A stretch of DNA of 64,000 bases from Bifidobacterium sp. WK012_4_13 (GCF_041080835.1 NZ_CP129683.1:2363800-2427799), one strand, 5' to 3'. Positions 11,640 through 21,470 are shown, numbered from the stretch's first letter. Numbers and translations are program-made. The notes: generated by a model not told the origin, from the letters alone.

Positions 11640-12644
11640 ATGAGCATTGCAAACAGCATTACCGAACTCATTGGCAATACGCCGCTGGTGAGGCTGCACC
11701 ATGTCACGGACGACGTACGCGCTCAGATTGCAGTGAAGGTCGAATATCTTAACCCCGGTGGCTCATCGAAGGATCGCATCGCTGAGCGCATCATCACCAA
11801 GGCAGAAGAGGAGGGGAAGCTTCTTCCTGGAGGCACGATTGTCGAGCCCACGAGCGGCAACACCGGTGTTGGCTTGGCACTGGTCGCCCAGCAGCACGGA
11901 TATCACATGATTTTTGTGGTTCCAGACAAGGTCTCCGAAGACAAGCGTGCGGTGTTGCAGGCGTATGGAGCGCAAGTCGTGGTGACTCCGACGCAGGTCG
12001 AACCGAACGATCCGCGTTCGTATTATTCGGTTTCTGACAGGCTCGCCCAAGAGATACCAGGTGCGTACAAGCCCAATCAATACCAGAACATGAACGGCCC
12101 TGCCAGCCACTATCACACCACAGGCCCAGAGATTTGGGACGCAACCGATCGCAGGATCACTCATTTCGTAGCGGGAATCGGCACTGGAGGCACGATTACC
12201 GGTACGGGCAGATTCTTGAAGGATGCTTCTGGGGCTTCGGTTCAGGTGATTGGTGCCGACCCGCAGGGTTCGATATATTCCAACCCCTCAGACGTGCATC
12301 AGTACTTCATCGAAGGCGTTGGCGAAGATTTCTATCCGAAGACCTATGACCCATCGGTGGTCGATGAAGTCGTTCAGGTGAGCGATGCCGAAGCTTTCGA
12401 GATGACCAGAAGACTTGCGCGAGAAGAGGGCTTGCTGGTTGGCGGGTCTTCGGGGATGGCCGTTGTGGCGGCATTGAAGGCTGCGAGGATGCATGATCTT
12501 GGCCCGGACGATCTGATGGTCGTGCTGCTGCCGGATTCGGGACGCGGGTATCTTTCCAAGATTTTCTCGGACTCGTGGATGCGAAGCCACGGTTTCGGAG
12601 ATGTGGTGGAACGAACGGCAGCGCCTCAACTGGTGCAGCAATAG
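11640..12644 (+). CDS. cbs: Cystathionine beta-synthase / cysteine synthase family enzyme
   Basis: PLP-dependent enzyme of the beta-family, 334 residues. Lys44 in NPGGSSKDRIA should hold PLP, PTSGNTGVGLA binds substrate and GIGTGGTITGTGRFL binds the PLP phosphate. The ending MVVLLPDSGRGYLSKIFSDSWM resembles cystathionine beta-synthases more than plain CysK. There are no C-terminal CBS regulatory domains. With the metB-like gene 111 bases downstream it would make cystathionine from serine and homocysteine for reverse transsulfuration; O-acetylserine sulfhydrylase activity is the alternative. Confidence 0.88.
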   Translation: MSIANSITELIGNTPLVRLHHVTDDVRAQIAVKVEYLNPGGSSKDRIAERIITKAEEEGKLLPGGTIVEPTSGNTGVGLALVAQQHGYHMIFVVPDKVSEDKRAVLQAYGAQVVVTPTQVEPNDPRSYYSVSDRLAQEIPGAYKPNQYQNMNGPASHYHTTGPEIWDATDRRITHFVAGIGTGGTITGTGRFLKDASGASVQVIGADPQGSIYSNPSDVHQYFIEGVGEDFYPKTYDPSVVDEVVQVSDAEAFEMTRRLAREEGLLVGGSSGMAVVAALKAARMHDLGPDDLMVVLLPDSGRGYLSKIFSDSWMRSHGFGDVVERTAAPQLVQQ

Positions 12645-12755
12645 AAGCCGAACGGGCTTGCAATCGGCAGAGAACAGCGTTGCAGAAGGCAATAATAGCA
12701 AGCTTCAACCGAAAACAACGGAATTTGTAAACAACGGAATTATAAGGAAAGAATC

Positions 12756-13925
12756 ATGGCGCACAATTTTGACGATTCAGCTTTGGCAACACGAGCAATC
12801 CATGCAGGTCAGGAACCTGATGCGGCGACGGGCGCGGTCGTGCCGCCAATCTATATGACTTCCACCTTCAAGCAGGATGGCGTGGGCAAGATGCGAGGCG
12901 GATATGATTACAGCCGTTCGGTCAACCCGACCAGAGACGTGTTCGATGCCCAGTTGGCGGCGGTCGAAGGGGCACAATACGCGGTTGCGCTGTCGTCTGG
13001 GCTTGCCGCAATTGATGTGCTGCTACGGTCGACGTTGCAGCCGGGTGATTCGATTCTGTTGGGTGATGATGTGTATGGCGGAACATACAGACTCTTGAGC
13101 AAGGTATTCGTACCGTGGGGCATTCATTTGGAAGTCGTTGACGTGACTGATCTTGACGCGGTTCGCAGCAAATTGTCTGAGCGCCATTTTGCTGTGGTAT
13201 GGGTGGAGACGCCCTCGAATCCTCTGCTGCGAATCACCGACATATGGGCAACTGCATCGTTGGCACATGAGTTTGGAACGAAAATCGTCGTTGACAACAC
13301 CTTTGCGTCACCGGTTTTGCAGCACCCGCTTGATGACGGTGCCGACGCCGTGGTGTATTCGACGACCAAATATATCGGCGGCCATTCCGATGTGGTTGGT
13401 GGGGCGATTCTGCTCAACGACCCACAGGTCTATGAGAAAGTCACCTTCCTGCAGAACGCTGCAGGTGCCGTGCCTTCACCATTCGATTCATGGTTGACGA
13501 CTCGCGGCTTGAAGACTTTGGATATGCGCGTCAAGCGGCACAGTGCGAACGCCTTGGCGCTTGCCCAGCATTTGGAAAATGCTCCGCAGATTGAACGCGT
13601 GCTCTACCCAGGTCTCGAATCCCATCCAGGGCACGACATAGCAGCCCGTCAGATGCATGGCGGCTTTGGGGGAGTGCTGTCGGTTCAGTTGAAGGATGGT
13701 TTGGAAGCGGCAAAGACCTTCGTCTCCCGTACCAAGGTCTTCACGCTTGCAGAATCGCTGGGAGGGGTTGAATCATTGATCGAGCATCCTGCCGCCATGA
13801 CCCACGCCTCGGTATCTGGAACGGCGCTTCAGGTTCCCGATAATCTTGTCCGACTCTCCGTGGGCATCGAATCCGTCGACGATCTCATCGAAGACATCGA
13901 CCAGGCTCTCGATCTGCGCTCCTGA
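12756..13925 (+). CDS. metB: Cystathionine gamma-synthase or gamma-lyase
   Basis: Cys/Met metabolism PLP enzyme of 389 residues. Conserved segments are TRAIHAGQEPD near the start, YDYSRSVNPTRD, ALSSGLAAI, DNTFASPVLQHPL, the PLP Lys205 in YSTTKYIGGHSDVVGG, and SLGGVESLIEHPAAMTHASV near the end. Sequence reading alone does not separate the gamma-synthase (MetB) from the gamma-lyase. Next to a cystathionine beta-synthase, a lyase releasing cysteine is plausible, although bifidobacterial copies are generally named metB. A ribosome site (AAGGAAAG) lies before the ATG. Confidence 0.9.
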   Translation: MAHNFDDSALATRAIHAGQEPDAATGAVVPPIYMTSTFKQDGVGKMRGGYDYSRSVNPTRDVFDAQLAAVEGAQYAVALSSGLAAIDVLLRSTLQPGDSILLGDDVYGGTYRLLSKVFVPWGIHLEVVDVTDLDAVRSKLSERHFAVVWVETPSNPLLRITDIWATASLAHEFGTKIVVDNTFASPVLQHPLDDGADAVVYSTTKYIGGHSDVVGGAILLNDPQVYEKVTFLQNAAGAVPSPFDSWLTTRGLKTLDMRVKRHSANALALAQHLENAPQIERVLYPGLESHPGHDIAARQMHGGFGGVLSVQLKDGLEAAKTFVSRTKVFTLAESLGGVESLIEHPAAMTHASVSGTALQVPDNLVRLSVGIESVDDLIEDIDQALDLRS

Positions 13926-14101
13926 CATCCTGCCCCATTCTGCCCCATCCGTCTCGGCAAGTACGGTGCGGCCTTCTCAGGCATGCCCTCTCAACTGGGC
14001 CTTCTCAGGCCTGCCATGCAATGGTCGCTGCAGTGCTTGGCTGAAACTGTTGCTTGGCGTGGGACTGGAACTTGACCTGGGTCTGACTTAGAGTGAGGTG
14101 C

Positions 14102-16072
14102 ATGGTTGATGATGGTGTTCGCGCGCAGGCTGCGCTGCATCGTTATTTCGGCTATGAATCCTTCAGAAAAGGGCAGAAGGGCGTGGTTTCGGCCATCATG
14201 GAAGGTCGCGACTCCTTGGCCGTGATGCCGACCGGAGCTGGAAAGTCAGTCTGCTATCAGATTCCATCGGTGCTGCTTCCTGGGTTGACGATCGTTATTT
14301 CGCCACTGCTTTCGCTGATGCGCGATCAGGTCGACGCCTTGGATGACGCCGGCATAGCCGCGGCGTTCCTGAATTCGACCCAGACCTTCGATGAGCAGCG
14401 TGAAGTCATGCGGGTGGCGCGAGACAGGGGATGCCACCTCCTCTATGTCGCGCCCGAACGGCTGACCGAGCCTCATTTCGTAGAGACATGCAGACATCTG
14501 GACATATCGGTCATAGCGGTGGACGAGGCTCACTGCATATCGCAGTGGGGACAGGATTTCCGCCCTGCCTATCTTGACATCGGCTCATTCATCGCCGCAC
14601 TTCCCAGACGCCCGGTCGTCGCAGCCTTCACCGCGACCGCGACCGAGAAGGTGCAGGACGACATCGTTCGAATCCTGCAGCTTAGCGATCCTCTCCTCAC
14701 CGTCACAGGCTTTGACAGGCCCAATCTCTTCCTGGACGTTCAACGCATGTCCAAGTCAGAGAAAGAGGCCTGGATCCTGCGCTACGTTTCAGACCATGCA
14801 GACGAATCGGGCATCATCTATTGCTCGACACGCAAGGAAACCAACGAGCTGACAGATCGATTGCAGTCCGAAGGCATTCGTGCTGCCCGATACCATGCCG
14901 GACTGACCCATCAGGAACGCCGTGAATCGCAGCACGCCTTCGTCAACGATGACATCCAGGTCGTCGTGGCTACCAATGCCTTTGGCATGGGCATCGATAA
15001 GTCGAACGTTCGATATGTGATTCACCACAACATGCCTGAAAGCATCGAGGCCTATTATCAGGAAGCGGGAAGAGCCGGGCGAGACGGCGAGATGTCACGT
15101 TGCACGCTGCTGTGGAACGAGTCGGACATCGTCCTGAGAAGACGGCTGCTTCAGTCCGGTGGCGCGAACGACCATCTCACCGAGGAAGAGGAAATGCGGG
15201 TCCAGCAGACTCGCGGCAGGCTGCTTCAGGCCATGATCGGCTATTGCCGCACCGTTTCGTGCCTTCATCGCTACATTCTTGACTATTTCGGTCAGCGCCG
15301 TGCCGGATCGGTTCAGGGGGAGCGCGCGTCTGAAGAGAAGTCTTCGAGTCCGGCTTCGTCTGGGGATGAATCCACATCCATGCAATCGGAGCAGAGCGTT
15401 TCGCCACTGCCATGCGGGCGCTGTTCGAACTGCATGAGTTCGGTGAGAAGCGACGATGTCACGAAGATCGCGCTCGCGATAGGCAGGTGTGTGAGCGCCA
15501 CCAATCAGCGCTTCGGCATGACGATGATCGTGCGCATCCTGCGTGGATCACAATCCCAGCAGCTTCTGCAACTGGGGCTGGAAAGAACGCCCCTTTTCGC
15601 AGCATTGAAGGAGCAGTCCGAGGCCACGGTTCGAGATGTGCTGAACCAGATGACTATTGACGACCTGCTTGCCGTCACACCTGGCCGCATGCCCATCATC
15701 GTTTTCGGAACCGAGGCATCGAGGATGGTCGCACCCGGTTTCCACTATGAGATCAAGCATGCCGTCCGCAGAAAGAGTGCGAGGAAGACTCTTGCTCCAG
15801 GTGCTGCGATTCGTGATGAGCAGGATCGTTCCGGTGAGAATCCGATGGACGAGGATCTCTTCCAACGGCTTCGGGCGGTACGCAAGGAGATCGCCACCGA
15901 GATCGGGAAGCCGCCATATATCGTCTTTTCCGACCGTAGCCTGCGCGACATGGTTCGTCATCGTCCGACGGACAGGGATTCCATGCTTCAGGTCAACGGT
16001 GTCGGCGAGCATAAGTGGGATAGCTACGGACAGCGTTTCGCCGATGCCATCGCTGAGTTCGAGGCGCAGTGA
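14102..16072 (+). CDS. recQ: ATP-dependent DNA helicase RecQ
   Basis: 3'-5' DNA helicase for recombination and repair, 656 residues. Domain order: SF2 helicase with Walker A (MPTGAGKS, about residues 42-49) and DEAH box (VDEAHCISQWGQDFRP); second RecA domain with NAFGMGIDKSNVR and AGRAGRDG; RQC zinc site with Cys in GYCRTVSC and PCGRCSNC, split by a low-complexity insert of about 45 residues; winged helix; and a C-terminal HRDC domain (about 585-655). A GTG nine bases upstream (14093) is the other possible start; the ATG is chosen because GAGTGAGG precedes it at good spacing. Confidence 0.93.
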   Translation: MVDDGVRAQAALHRYFGYESFRKGQKGVVSAIMEGRDSLAVMPTGAGKSVCYQIPSVLLPGLTIVISPLLSLMRDQVDALDDAGIAAAFLNSTQTFDEQREVMRVARDRGCHLLYVAPERLTEPHFVETCRHLDISVIAVDEAHCISQWGQDFRPAYLDIGSFIAALPRRPVVAAFTATATEKVQDDIVRILQLSDPLLTVTGFDRPNLFLDVQRMSKSEKEAWILRYVSDHADESGIIYCSTRKETNELTDRLQSEGIRAARYHAGLTHQERRESQHAFVNDDIQVVVATNAFGMGIDKSNVRYVIHHNMPESIEAYYQEAGRAGRDGEMSRCTLLWNESDIVLRRRLLQSGGANDHLTEEEEMRVQQTRGRLLQAMIGYCRTVSCLHRYILDYFGQRRAGSVQGERASEEKSSSPASSGDESTSMQSEQSVSPLPCGRCSNCMSSVRSDDVTKIALAIGRCVSATNQRFGMTMIVRILRGSQSQQLLQLGLERTPLFAALKEQSEATVRDVLNQMTIDDLLAVTPGRMPIIVFGTEASRMVAPGFHYEIKHAVRRKSARKTLAPGAAIRDEQDRSGENPMDEDLFQRLRAVRKEIATEIGKPPYIVFSDRSLRDMVRHRPTDRDSMLQVNGVGEHKWDSYGQRFADAIAEFEAQ

Positions 16073-16171
16073 CATTTCTCGCAGAGCGTCGTATGCGGCC
16101 TCGCTCCCATGCGCTGTCGAAGCCCGCGTTAAGATTTCATAGAGTAATCCATGTTGTAGAAAGGGAGCATC

Positions 16172-16654
16172 ATGAGTGACAAGCCCGTTGTTGAAAGTTT
16201 CCAACTCGACCATACCAAGGTGAAGGCGCCGTATGTCCGTCTCATCGATGAGGAGCAGGGACCCAATGGCGATGTGATCTCGAATTACGACCTGCGTCTT
16301 GTGCAGCCTAACGAGAATGCCATTCCGACCGCAGGACTGCACACGATCGAGCATACGATCGCCGTGCTGCTGCGCGAACGCATTCCGGGCTACATCGACT
16401 GCTCGCCGTTCGGCTGCCGTACTGGCTTCCACCTGCTGACATGGGGGCGTCACAGCACCGAGGACGTCGCCAAGGCACTCAAGGAATCGCTGTCCTTCAT
16501 TGCTGACGAAGCCACCTGGGACGACGTTCCTGGAACCGAAATCACCAGCTGCGGCAACTATCGCGACCATAGCCTCTTCTCTGCGAAGCAGTGGTCAAGG
16601 GACATCGTGGACGCTGGAATCAGCTCCGACCCATATGTTCGCAAGGTAGTCTGA
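16172..16654 (+). CDS. luxS: S-ribosylhomocysteine lyase
   Basis: Cleaves S-ribosylhomocysteine to homocysteine and the AI-2 precursor; the homocysteine can feed the cystathionine synthases nearby. At 160 residues it has the normal length. The metal ligands are all present: His57 and His61 in LHTIEHT and Cys127 in [10 protein letters not shown]. The segment [12 protein letters not shown] is also conserved. A GGGAG ribosome site precedes the ATG. Confidence 0.96.
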   Translation: MSDKPVVESFQLDHTKVKAPYVRLIDEEQGPNGDVISNYDLRLVQPNENAIPTAGLHTIEHTIAVLLRERIPGYIDCSPFGCRTGFHLLTWGRHSTEDVAKALKESLSFIADEATWDDVPGTEITSCGNYRDHSLFSAKQWSRDIVDAGISSDPYVRKVV

Positions 16655-16689
16655 TTTTCTCTCGATACGATTTCTAGGAGTTCCATATC

Positions 16690-17226
16690 GTGCAGCAAGA
16701 AGCGCCAAGCAACCGTCATGTTCGTCATGCAACGAGGGCTGATTACGATTCGATTCTGAAGATATATGCCCATGCGCGTGATGTGATGAAGCGCAATGGG
16801 AATCCTTCTCAATGGGGTGACATATATCCGCTGGCGAGTGATGTGCTGCACGATATCGAGCTCAATCGTTCGATGCTTCTGGTTGACGATGATTCTCAGA
16901 ACGGGGTCGAGCGGCTCCTGGGCGTGTTCGCCATATGCAAGGGATCCGATCCGACGTATGCGAGCATCGATGGCGCCTGGCTGGATGACGATCCATACGT
17001 TGCCTTTCATCGGGTGGCATCCTCAGGGTTGGCGAGGCATACGGCCCATGACATGATCGACTGGGCCGTTCGTCACTATCGCAACGTTCGGGCGGATACG
17101 CACGAGAACAACCTTGCGATGCAGCACATCTTCGAGTCCTCAGGGTTCGCACGTTGCGGAATCATCACCCTGCCGCCACGGGAGATAGGAATCCGTGAAA
17201 GAATCGCGTTTCAAAGGCATATCTGA
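16690..17226 (+). CDS. GNAT family N-acetyltransferase
   Basis: Predicted acyl-CoA-dependent acetyltransferase of 178 residues with unknown substrate. The fold is visible from the N-terminal VRHATRADYDSILKIYAHAR, the central strand (LLGVFAICKG), and the C-terminal DTHENNLAMQHIFESSGF, the typical end of the acetyl-CoA site. The start is GTG, supported by AGGAG eight bases upstream. It lies 35 bases after luxS and may be cotranscribed with it. It ends ahead of a palindromic element. Confidence 0.85.
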   Translation: MQQEAPSNRHVRHATRADYDSILKIYAHARDVMKRNGNPSQWGDIYPLASDVLHDIELNRSMLLVDDDSQNGVERLLGVFAICKGSDPTYASIDGAWLDDDPYVAFHRVASSGLARHTAHDMIDWAVRHYRNVRADTHENNLAMQHIFESSGFARCGIITLPPREIGIRERIAFQRHI

Positions 17227-17276
17227 AGGAATGTCTGATTGAATTCGCGCGGCAAGGTGGCCGATTCGGGCGTGCA

Positions 17277-17386
17277 TTCAAGTTTTTGGCACTTGCCCAA
17301 GTAGAAACGCCGGTTTGGGGCTTTATGCCGGTCGACGATTCAACGATTTCACGGCTTTCTACTTGGGCAAGTGCCAAAAACTTGAA
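17277..17386. repeat. Palindromic element, copy B
   Basis: 110-bp element with perfectly complementary 27-bp arms (starting ttcaagtttttggcacttg) and a 56-base loop that opens with gaaacgc. It lies in the gap between the GNAT and alr genes, 50 bases after the GNAT stop. Confidence 0.9.
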
Positions 17387-17442
17387 AACTCGTCGCGCGT
17401 GGCAGATATTCCGTCACAGATTCGTCTCAATATGGGGTCACA

Positions 17443-18810
17443 ATGGTTGCCATGACACTGAGTGCATCCCCGGAATGGGATTTTTCGTCGAAATCAGGCA
17501 AGTCGAACTACGATGCAGCCCGCCGTGGCTATCCGGCGCAGGCCATAGTCGATCTGGCCGCATTGAAAGGTAATATGCAGCACATCGTAGAGGTGTGCGG
17601 AGGTGCGAAATCCTCCACGGCCGTCATGGGCGTCGTCAAGGCGGATGCATATGGCCACGGTCTGATTCCAGCGGCGCTCGCCGCACTCGCAGGCGGCGCG
17701 ACCTGGCTCGGCACAGCCCAGCCGCGAGAGGCTCTGCTGCTGCGAAAGGCGGGTATCGGTCCGGACCGTTGCCATGTGCTGACGTGGATGTACAGCGGTA
17801 TCGAGGCGCCATTCGAGGAGCTGATCGCCAACGACATCGACATATCCGTCGGCTCGCTGGCGGGCATCGATGCGCTCGCCAAGGCCGCACGAACGGTCGG
17901 TACGCCTGCCCGCGTCCATGTCAAGGTCGATACCGGTTTCGGACGCAACGGCTTCACCCCGCAGATCTTCGACCAGGCCCTTGCGCTGCTGAAGCGGTAT
18001 TCGAGCGAAGGATGTCTGCACGTGGTCGCCCAGTGGAGCCATCTTGCCGTCGCCGACATGCCGAAGGTCCCCGCATTCGTCGCGTCCACCGAAGCTCAGA
18101 TCGACACCTTCAATGACTTCACCAGACGCATGGAACGGGCAGGACTGGCACCGGAGATTCGCCATCTCGCCAACACCGCAGCAACCCTGAGCCGACCAGA
18201 AATCCACTTCGAACTCGTGCGCCCGGGCATCGCGCTCTATGGCTATGAGCCGGATCCCTCAATGGGAACGCCGAAGGACTTTGGCCTCAAGCCGGCCATG
18301 ACGTTGCAGGCTCAGCTTTCAACCGTCAAGGACTTGGAAGAGGGACACAGCATTTCTTATGGCAAGACATACCTGACCGAATCGGAAACCAGTTCTGCGA
18401 TTCTGCCTATTGGATACGCTGATGGAGTGCATCGCTCAGCCTCGGGATTCGATCGGGAAGGCTCCATGCACGCCACTCATCTCGGCGGACCGGTGTGCAT
18501 CATGACCAACGACGGGCCAAAGATCGTGCGTGTTTCAGGCCGTGTGTGCATGGACCAGTGCGTCTTGGATTTGCGCGGGAAAGCCGCTGACCTGAACGTT
18601 CATGAAGGCGATACCGTCACCGTTTTTGGACCTGGAAGGGGTGTGCGCTTCAATGAGCCCACGGCAGACGACTGGGCGCAGTCGGCGGATACCATCAGCT
18701 ACGAGATCTTCACATGCCTGAGAAGTCGAATTCCTCGACTATATCTCCATGCGAACGACTCGCTGCCTGCCGATGACATCGCGAAACTGGACCCGAATTC
18801 ACTACTCTAG
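17443..18810 (+). CDS. alr: Alanine racemase
   Basis: PLP enzyme interconverting L- and D-alanine for peptidoglycan, 455 residues. Lys66 in VMGVVKADAYGHG carries PLP. Tyr306 in HSISYGKTY is the expected second catalytic base. RVHVKVDTGFGRNGF, IRHLANTAA and VCMDQCVLD are family motifs. It is longer than typical alanine racemases because of an N-terminal extension of about 30 residues and a C-terminal tail rich in R and D. Starts at 17443 and 17452 are both possible; the first is used. Confidence 0.94.
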   Translation: MVAMTLSASPEWDFSSKSGKSNYDAARRGYPAQAIVDLAALKGNMQHIVEVCGGAKSSTAVMGVVKADAYGHGLIPAALAALAGGATWLGTAQPREALLLRKAGIGPDRCHVLTWMYSGIEAPFEELIANDIDISVGSLAGIDALAKAARTVGTPARVHVKVDTGFGRNGFTPQIFDQALALLKRYSSEGCLHVVAQWSHLAVADMPKVPAFVASTEAQIDTFNDFTRRMERAGLAPEIRHLANTAATLSRPEIHFELVRPGIALYGYEPDPSMGTPKDFGLKPAMTLQAQLSTVKDLEEGHSISYGKTYLTESETSSAILPIGYADGVHRSASGFDREGSMHATHLGGPVCIMTNDGPKIVRVSGRVCMDQCVLDLRGKAADLNVHEGDTVTVFGPGRGVRFNEPTADDWAQSADTISYEIFTCLRSRIPRLYLHANDSLPADDIAKLDPNSLL

Positions 18811-18891
18811 TACGAGACAACTGCATCCTTCGGCAGAACTCTTGTAGCTGAATCCCACGCCATTCATCGGGGTTTGTGGTGATATAGAGCC

Positions 18892-19350
18892 ATGACACAA
18901 TATAAAGGTAATGAACCGAAAAGCATTGCATACACCGCCGTTGCAGATGTGACGGGTGGCCGGAATGGAAGAGGAGTCAGCACAGAGCCTGATCTGGATC
19001 TGAAGCTCGACACCCCTGTCGCGATGGGTGGCAAGGGCGAGGGAACCAATCCCGAGCAGCTCTTCGCCATCGGCTGGGGAGCCTGCTTCCAGGGCGCCCT
19101 TGGCCTTGCAGGCAAGGAGATGCGCATCGCGGGAAGCAAGCTGGCACAGTGCAAGCTGCGCTCGCACGTATCCATCGGCGATGAAGGCGAGTCCTTCGGC
19201 ATCAAGGCAAAGATGGAAGTCTATCTGCCTGGCATCGACAGGGAGACCGCCGAGAAGCTCGTGGATCGCACGCAGCAGCTGTGCCCATATTCCAAGGCAA
19301 CCGCTGGAAACGTCCCAACCGAGATCGTGGTTGTGGACTCGCTTGACTAA
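18892..19350 (+). CDS. ohr: Organic hydroperoxide resistance protein (OsmC/Ohr family)
   Basis: Thiol peroxidase of 152 residues that reduces organic hydroperoxides. Both redox Cys are present: Cys65 in GWGACFQGAL (peroxidatic) and Cys131 in QLCPYSKAT (resolving). The order YTAVADVTGGRNGR then LDTPVAMGGKGEGTNPEQLFA is typical of Ohr rather than OsmC. It is monocistronic by appearance and followed by a terminator-like hairpin. Confidence 0.93.
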   Translation: MTQYKGNEPKSIAYTAVADVTGGRNGRGVSTEPDLDLKLDTPVAMGGKGEGTNPEQLFAIGWGACFQGALGLAGKEMRIAGSKLAQCKLRSHVSIGDEGESFGIKAKMEVYLPGIDRETAEKLVDRTQQLCPYSKATAGNVPTEIVVVDSLD

Positions 19351-19379
19351 TCGGTGACAGCAATTGTGACCGTATCTGA

Positions 19380-19436
19380 GACAAAGGTTGGGGACCCTGT
19401 AAACTTGTGATTCCACGAGTTTATGGGGTCTTTGTC
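19380..19436 (+). terminator. Hairpin after ohr
   Basis: Imperfect inverted repeat (gacaaag, gaccc, taaact against agttta, gggtc, ctttgtc) around an 11-12 base loop. The right arm ends in a short T-rich run. Its acaaagaccc core resembles the inner stem of the hairpin at 4590-4656, suggesting a recurring terminator sequence. Confidence 0.55.
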
Positions 19437-19461
19437 ATTCCGTTCCAAGTGTTCGATGGCA

Positions 19462-19564
19462 TGAATGCACTCTGTTGAATGCACTCAGTTGAATGCACTC
19501 TGTTGAACGCGATTGGATGGATATGAAGTGACGAGTACGACGTGATAAGTGCGACGTGATAAGT
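19462..19564. repeat. Two 14-bp tandem repeats
   Basis: 19462-19503 holds three units of tgaatgcactctgt (one base differs in the middle unit) and a partial fourth. 19537-19564 holds two units of a different 14-mer, acgacgtgataagt. Both lie upstream of the dGTPase gene, in the gap after ohr. Confidence 0.8.
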
Positions 19565-19653
19565 GCAGAAGTTCCCATTAGCCAGCATCGCGTAGTATTT
19601 CCTGTAGATATGGTGTCAGGTCGTGGGCGCATATAACTATGTCGGGAGTGGCG

Positions 19654-20961
19654 ATGCATGAGAACGCGAGTATTCAGGCACATACGTCGGGTGAAGACGT
19701 TCTGATCGCCGAAGGCTATGTCGCCCATGATGAGGAACGATGGGCTCCAGAGCCTCCGAAATCTCGGAGCAGAACGGCGTTCGAAAGAGATCGCGCCCGT
19801 CTCGTGCATTCATCGGCTCTCCGCAGACTCGGTGCGAAGACGCAGATTCTGGTTGCCGGAACCGACGACTTTGCACGAACACGACTCACGCACACCTTGG
19901 AAGTCGCGCAGATCGGCAGACAGATTGGCGGACTGCTGGGCTGCGATCCGGATGTCGTTGACTGCGCCTGCCTGGCTCATGATTTGGGACATCCTCCATT
20001 CGGTCATAATGGAGAGCACGCCCTTGCCGAAGTCGCTGAGTCCATCGGTGGGTTTGAAGGCAACGCACAGACGCTGAGGCTGCTGACACGCCTCGAACCG
20101 AAGATATTCCATCCAGATGGGCGCAGCGCGGGCGTGAACCTCACACGCGCCGCATTGGATGCGACGGTCAAGTATCCTTGGACTCTGGCCGAGGCCGCCC
20201 AACATCCGAAGGGGGAGCGTAGCAAGAAATTCTGCGTATACCCCGACGATGTGGACGTGTTCCGCTGGCTGAAGCAGGGCGCGCCAGTCAATGCACGCCC
20301 GATGGAATGTCAGGTCATGGATCTTGCCGACGACATTGCATACAGCGTCCATGATGTCGAGGATGCGATTGTGTCCGGCTATTTCAATCCTGTCAGTCTC
20401 GCAGATTCCAGGACAGTCGACAGCATCGTGACGATGACCCGAGAATGGTATGGACAGCAATGGAATCCCGACCAACTGGTAGAGGCTTTCACGCGATTGC
20501 GGTCTGAACGGCTCTTCCCGGCACATTTCAACGGTTCGAGGCAATCTCTGGCACAGTTGAAGAACATAACCAGCGCTCTCATAGGTCGCTTCTCCGGCTC
20601 GGTTGAGAATGCGACACGTGAACGCTTCGGCTACTCGAATCTGACCCGCTACTCCGCCTCTGTGGTCGTTCCTGATGAAACGGCATATGAAATCGTCGCT
20701 TTGAAAGGCATCTCCGTCTACTTTGTGATGGCACCTCGCGAGCACGAGCCATTCCATGCCGAGCAGCTTCGCATCGTGACCGATCTGGTCGATGTGATGA
20801 TGCGTGATTCGCCGCGCCCATCGGAAGCCCTGGAAGCGGTGTTCCTCGAGGATTGGAACGAGGCCACGAACGACGACGAACGCCTCCGCGTCGCCATCGA
20901 CCAGGTCGCCAGCCTTACGGACGGCTCGGCACTGGCCCTGCATTCGATTCTGTGCGATTGA
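19654..20961 (+). CDS. dgt: dGTPase-like deoxynucleotide triphosphohydrolase
   Basis: HD-domain phosphohydrolase of 435 residues that splits dNTPs to nucleoside and triphosphate. The start motif SRTAFERDRARLVHSSALRRL, the metal-binding TRLTHTLEVAQIGR and CLAHDLGHPPFGHNGE, and DLADDIAYSVHDVED are all clear. An in-frame ATG five codons earlier (19639) has no ribosome site and sits on a tataac box; the ATG at 19654 follows GGGAGTGGCG and is preferred. Substrate preference (dGTP only, or several dNTPs) cannot be read from sequence. Confidence 0.92.
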   Translation: MHENASIQAHTSGEDVLIAEGYVAHDEERWAPEPPKSRSRTAFERDRARLVHSSALRRLGAKTQILVAGTDDFARTRLTHTLEVAQIGRQIGGLLGCDPDVVDCACLAHDLGHPPFGHNGEHALAEVAESIGGFEGNAQTLRLLTRLEPKIFHPDGRSAGVNLTRAALDATVKYPWTLAEAAQHPKGERSKKFCVYPDDVDVFRWLKQGAPVNARPMECQVMDLADDIAYSVHDVEDAIVSGYFNPVSLADSRTVDSIVTMTREWYGQQWNPDQLVEAFTRLRSERLFPAHFNGSRQSLAQLKNITSALIGRFSGSVENATRERFGYSNLTRYSASVVVPDETAYEIVALKGISVYFVMAPREHEPFHAEQLRIVTDLVDVMMRDSPRPSEALEAVFLEDWNEATNDDERLRVAIDQVASLTDGSALALHSILCD

Positions 20962-21047
20962 GACACCGCTCTGCTTGAAGTTCGGGTCTGAAGGAATGAC
21001 GCGCGGAACTTTCATGGATTTTCCGCCCAATCTGTCGGAATTTCATC

Positions 21048-21169
21048 CGAGTTTGCAAGTTTTTGGCACTTGTCCAAGTAGAAACGCTTGATATGCCCGT
21101 GACGGCGGTCGGTCTGATGCCGTTTTCGCGTGTTTGTACTTTGGCGAGTGCCAAAAACTTGCAAACTCG
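21048..21169. repeat. Palindromic element, copy C
   Basis: 122-bp element starting 87 bases after the dgt stop. Arms (from cgagtttgcaagtttttggc) pair over about 32 bp with few mismatches. Its inner loop holds gacggcggtcgg, the exact reverse complement of ccgaccgccgtc in the loop of copy D, while the neighbouring gatgccgttttc is in the same direction. Confidence 0.9.
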
Positions 21170-21470
21170 CTCTGAGCTTTCCATTTTGGCGCTGTTTCTG
21201 ACATGGAACTCTTCTTCTGAGGTGGTGCTCTGCGAGGCGATTCTGCCGATGGAATACATTATGTATAATGTTGTACATTTGGTATTGATATAAATCTGTT
21301 GTCATGAGTCGGCCTTCGTAAGTTGGCTGTCATGCGTTTGGGATGTCCGGTCGCATGGCACTTGTGGTTTTGTCGGATAGAGCTTGCCGGTTTCCTTCCA
21401 TTTCGCGGGGGGGGGGGCGTTTTGCCTCTCTTGTCTTGTGTGGTGGTGGGTGTGGGTCAGGGGTGTGTGT
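21170..21470 (+). promoter_or_regulatory. Leader region of the giant surface-protein gene, with 11-G tract
   Basis: An AT-rich promoter-like patch includes tataat at 21264-21269. A run of eleven G occupies 21407-21417, 53 bases before the preferred ATG at 21471. Upstream ATGs at 21332 and 21343 open frames that run through the tract but are out of frame with the big ORF at this tract length; a one-base loss or gain respectively would join them to it. The preferred ATG follows CAGGGGTG. Homopolymers this long are prone to slippage. Confidence 0.7.

Noticed and set aside
17165-17573. Short ORFs containing MALAQVET
   Set aside because: They are translations of the palindromic element's arms; similar peptides recur at the other copies.
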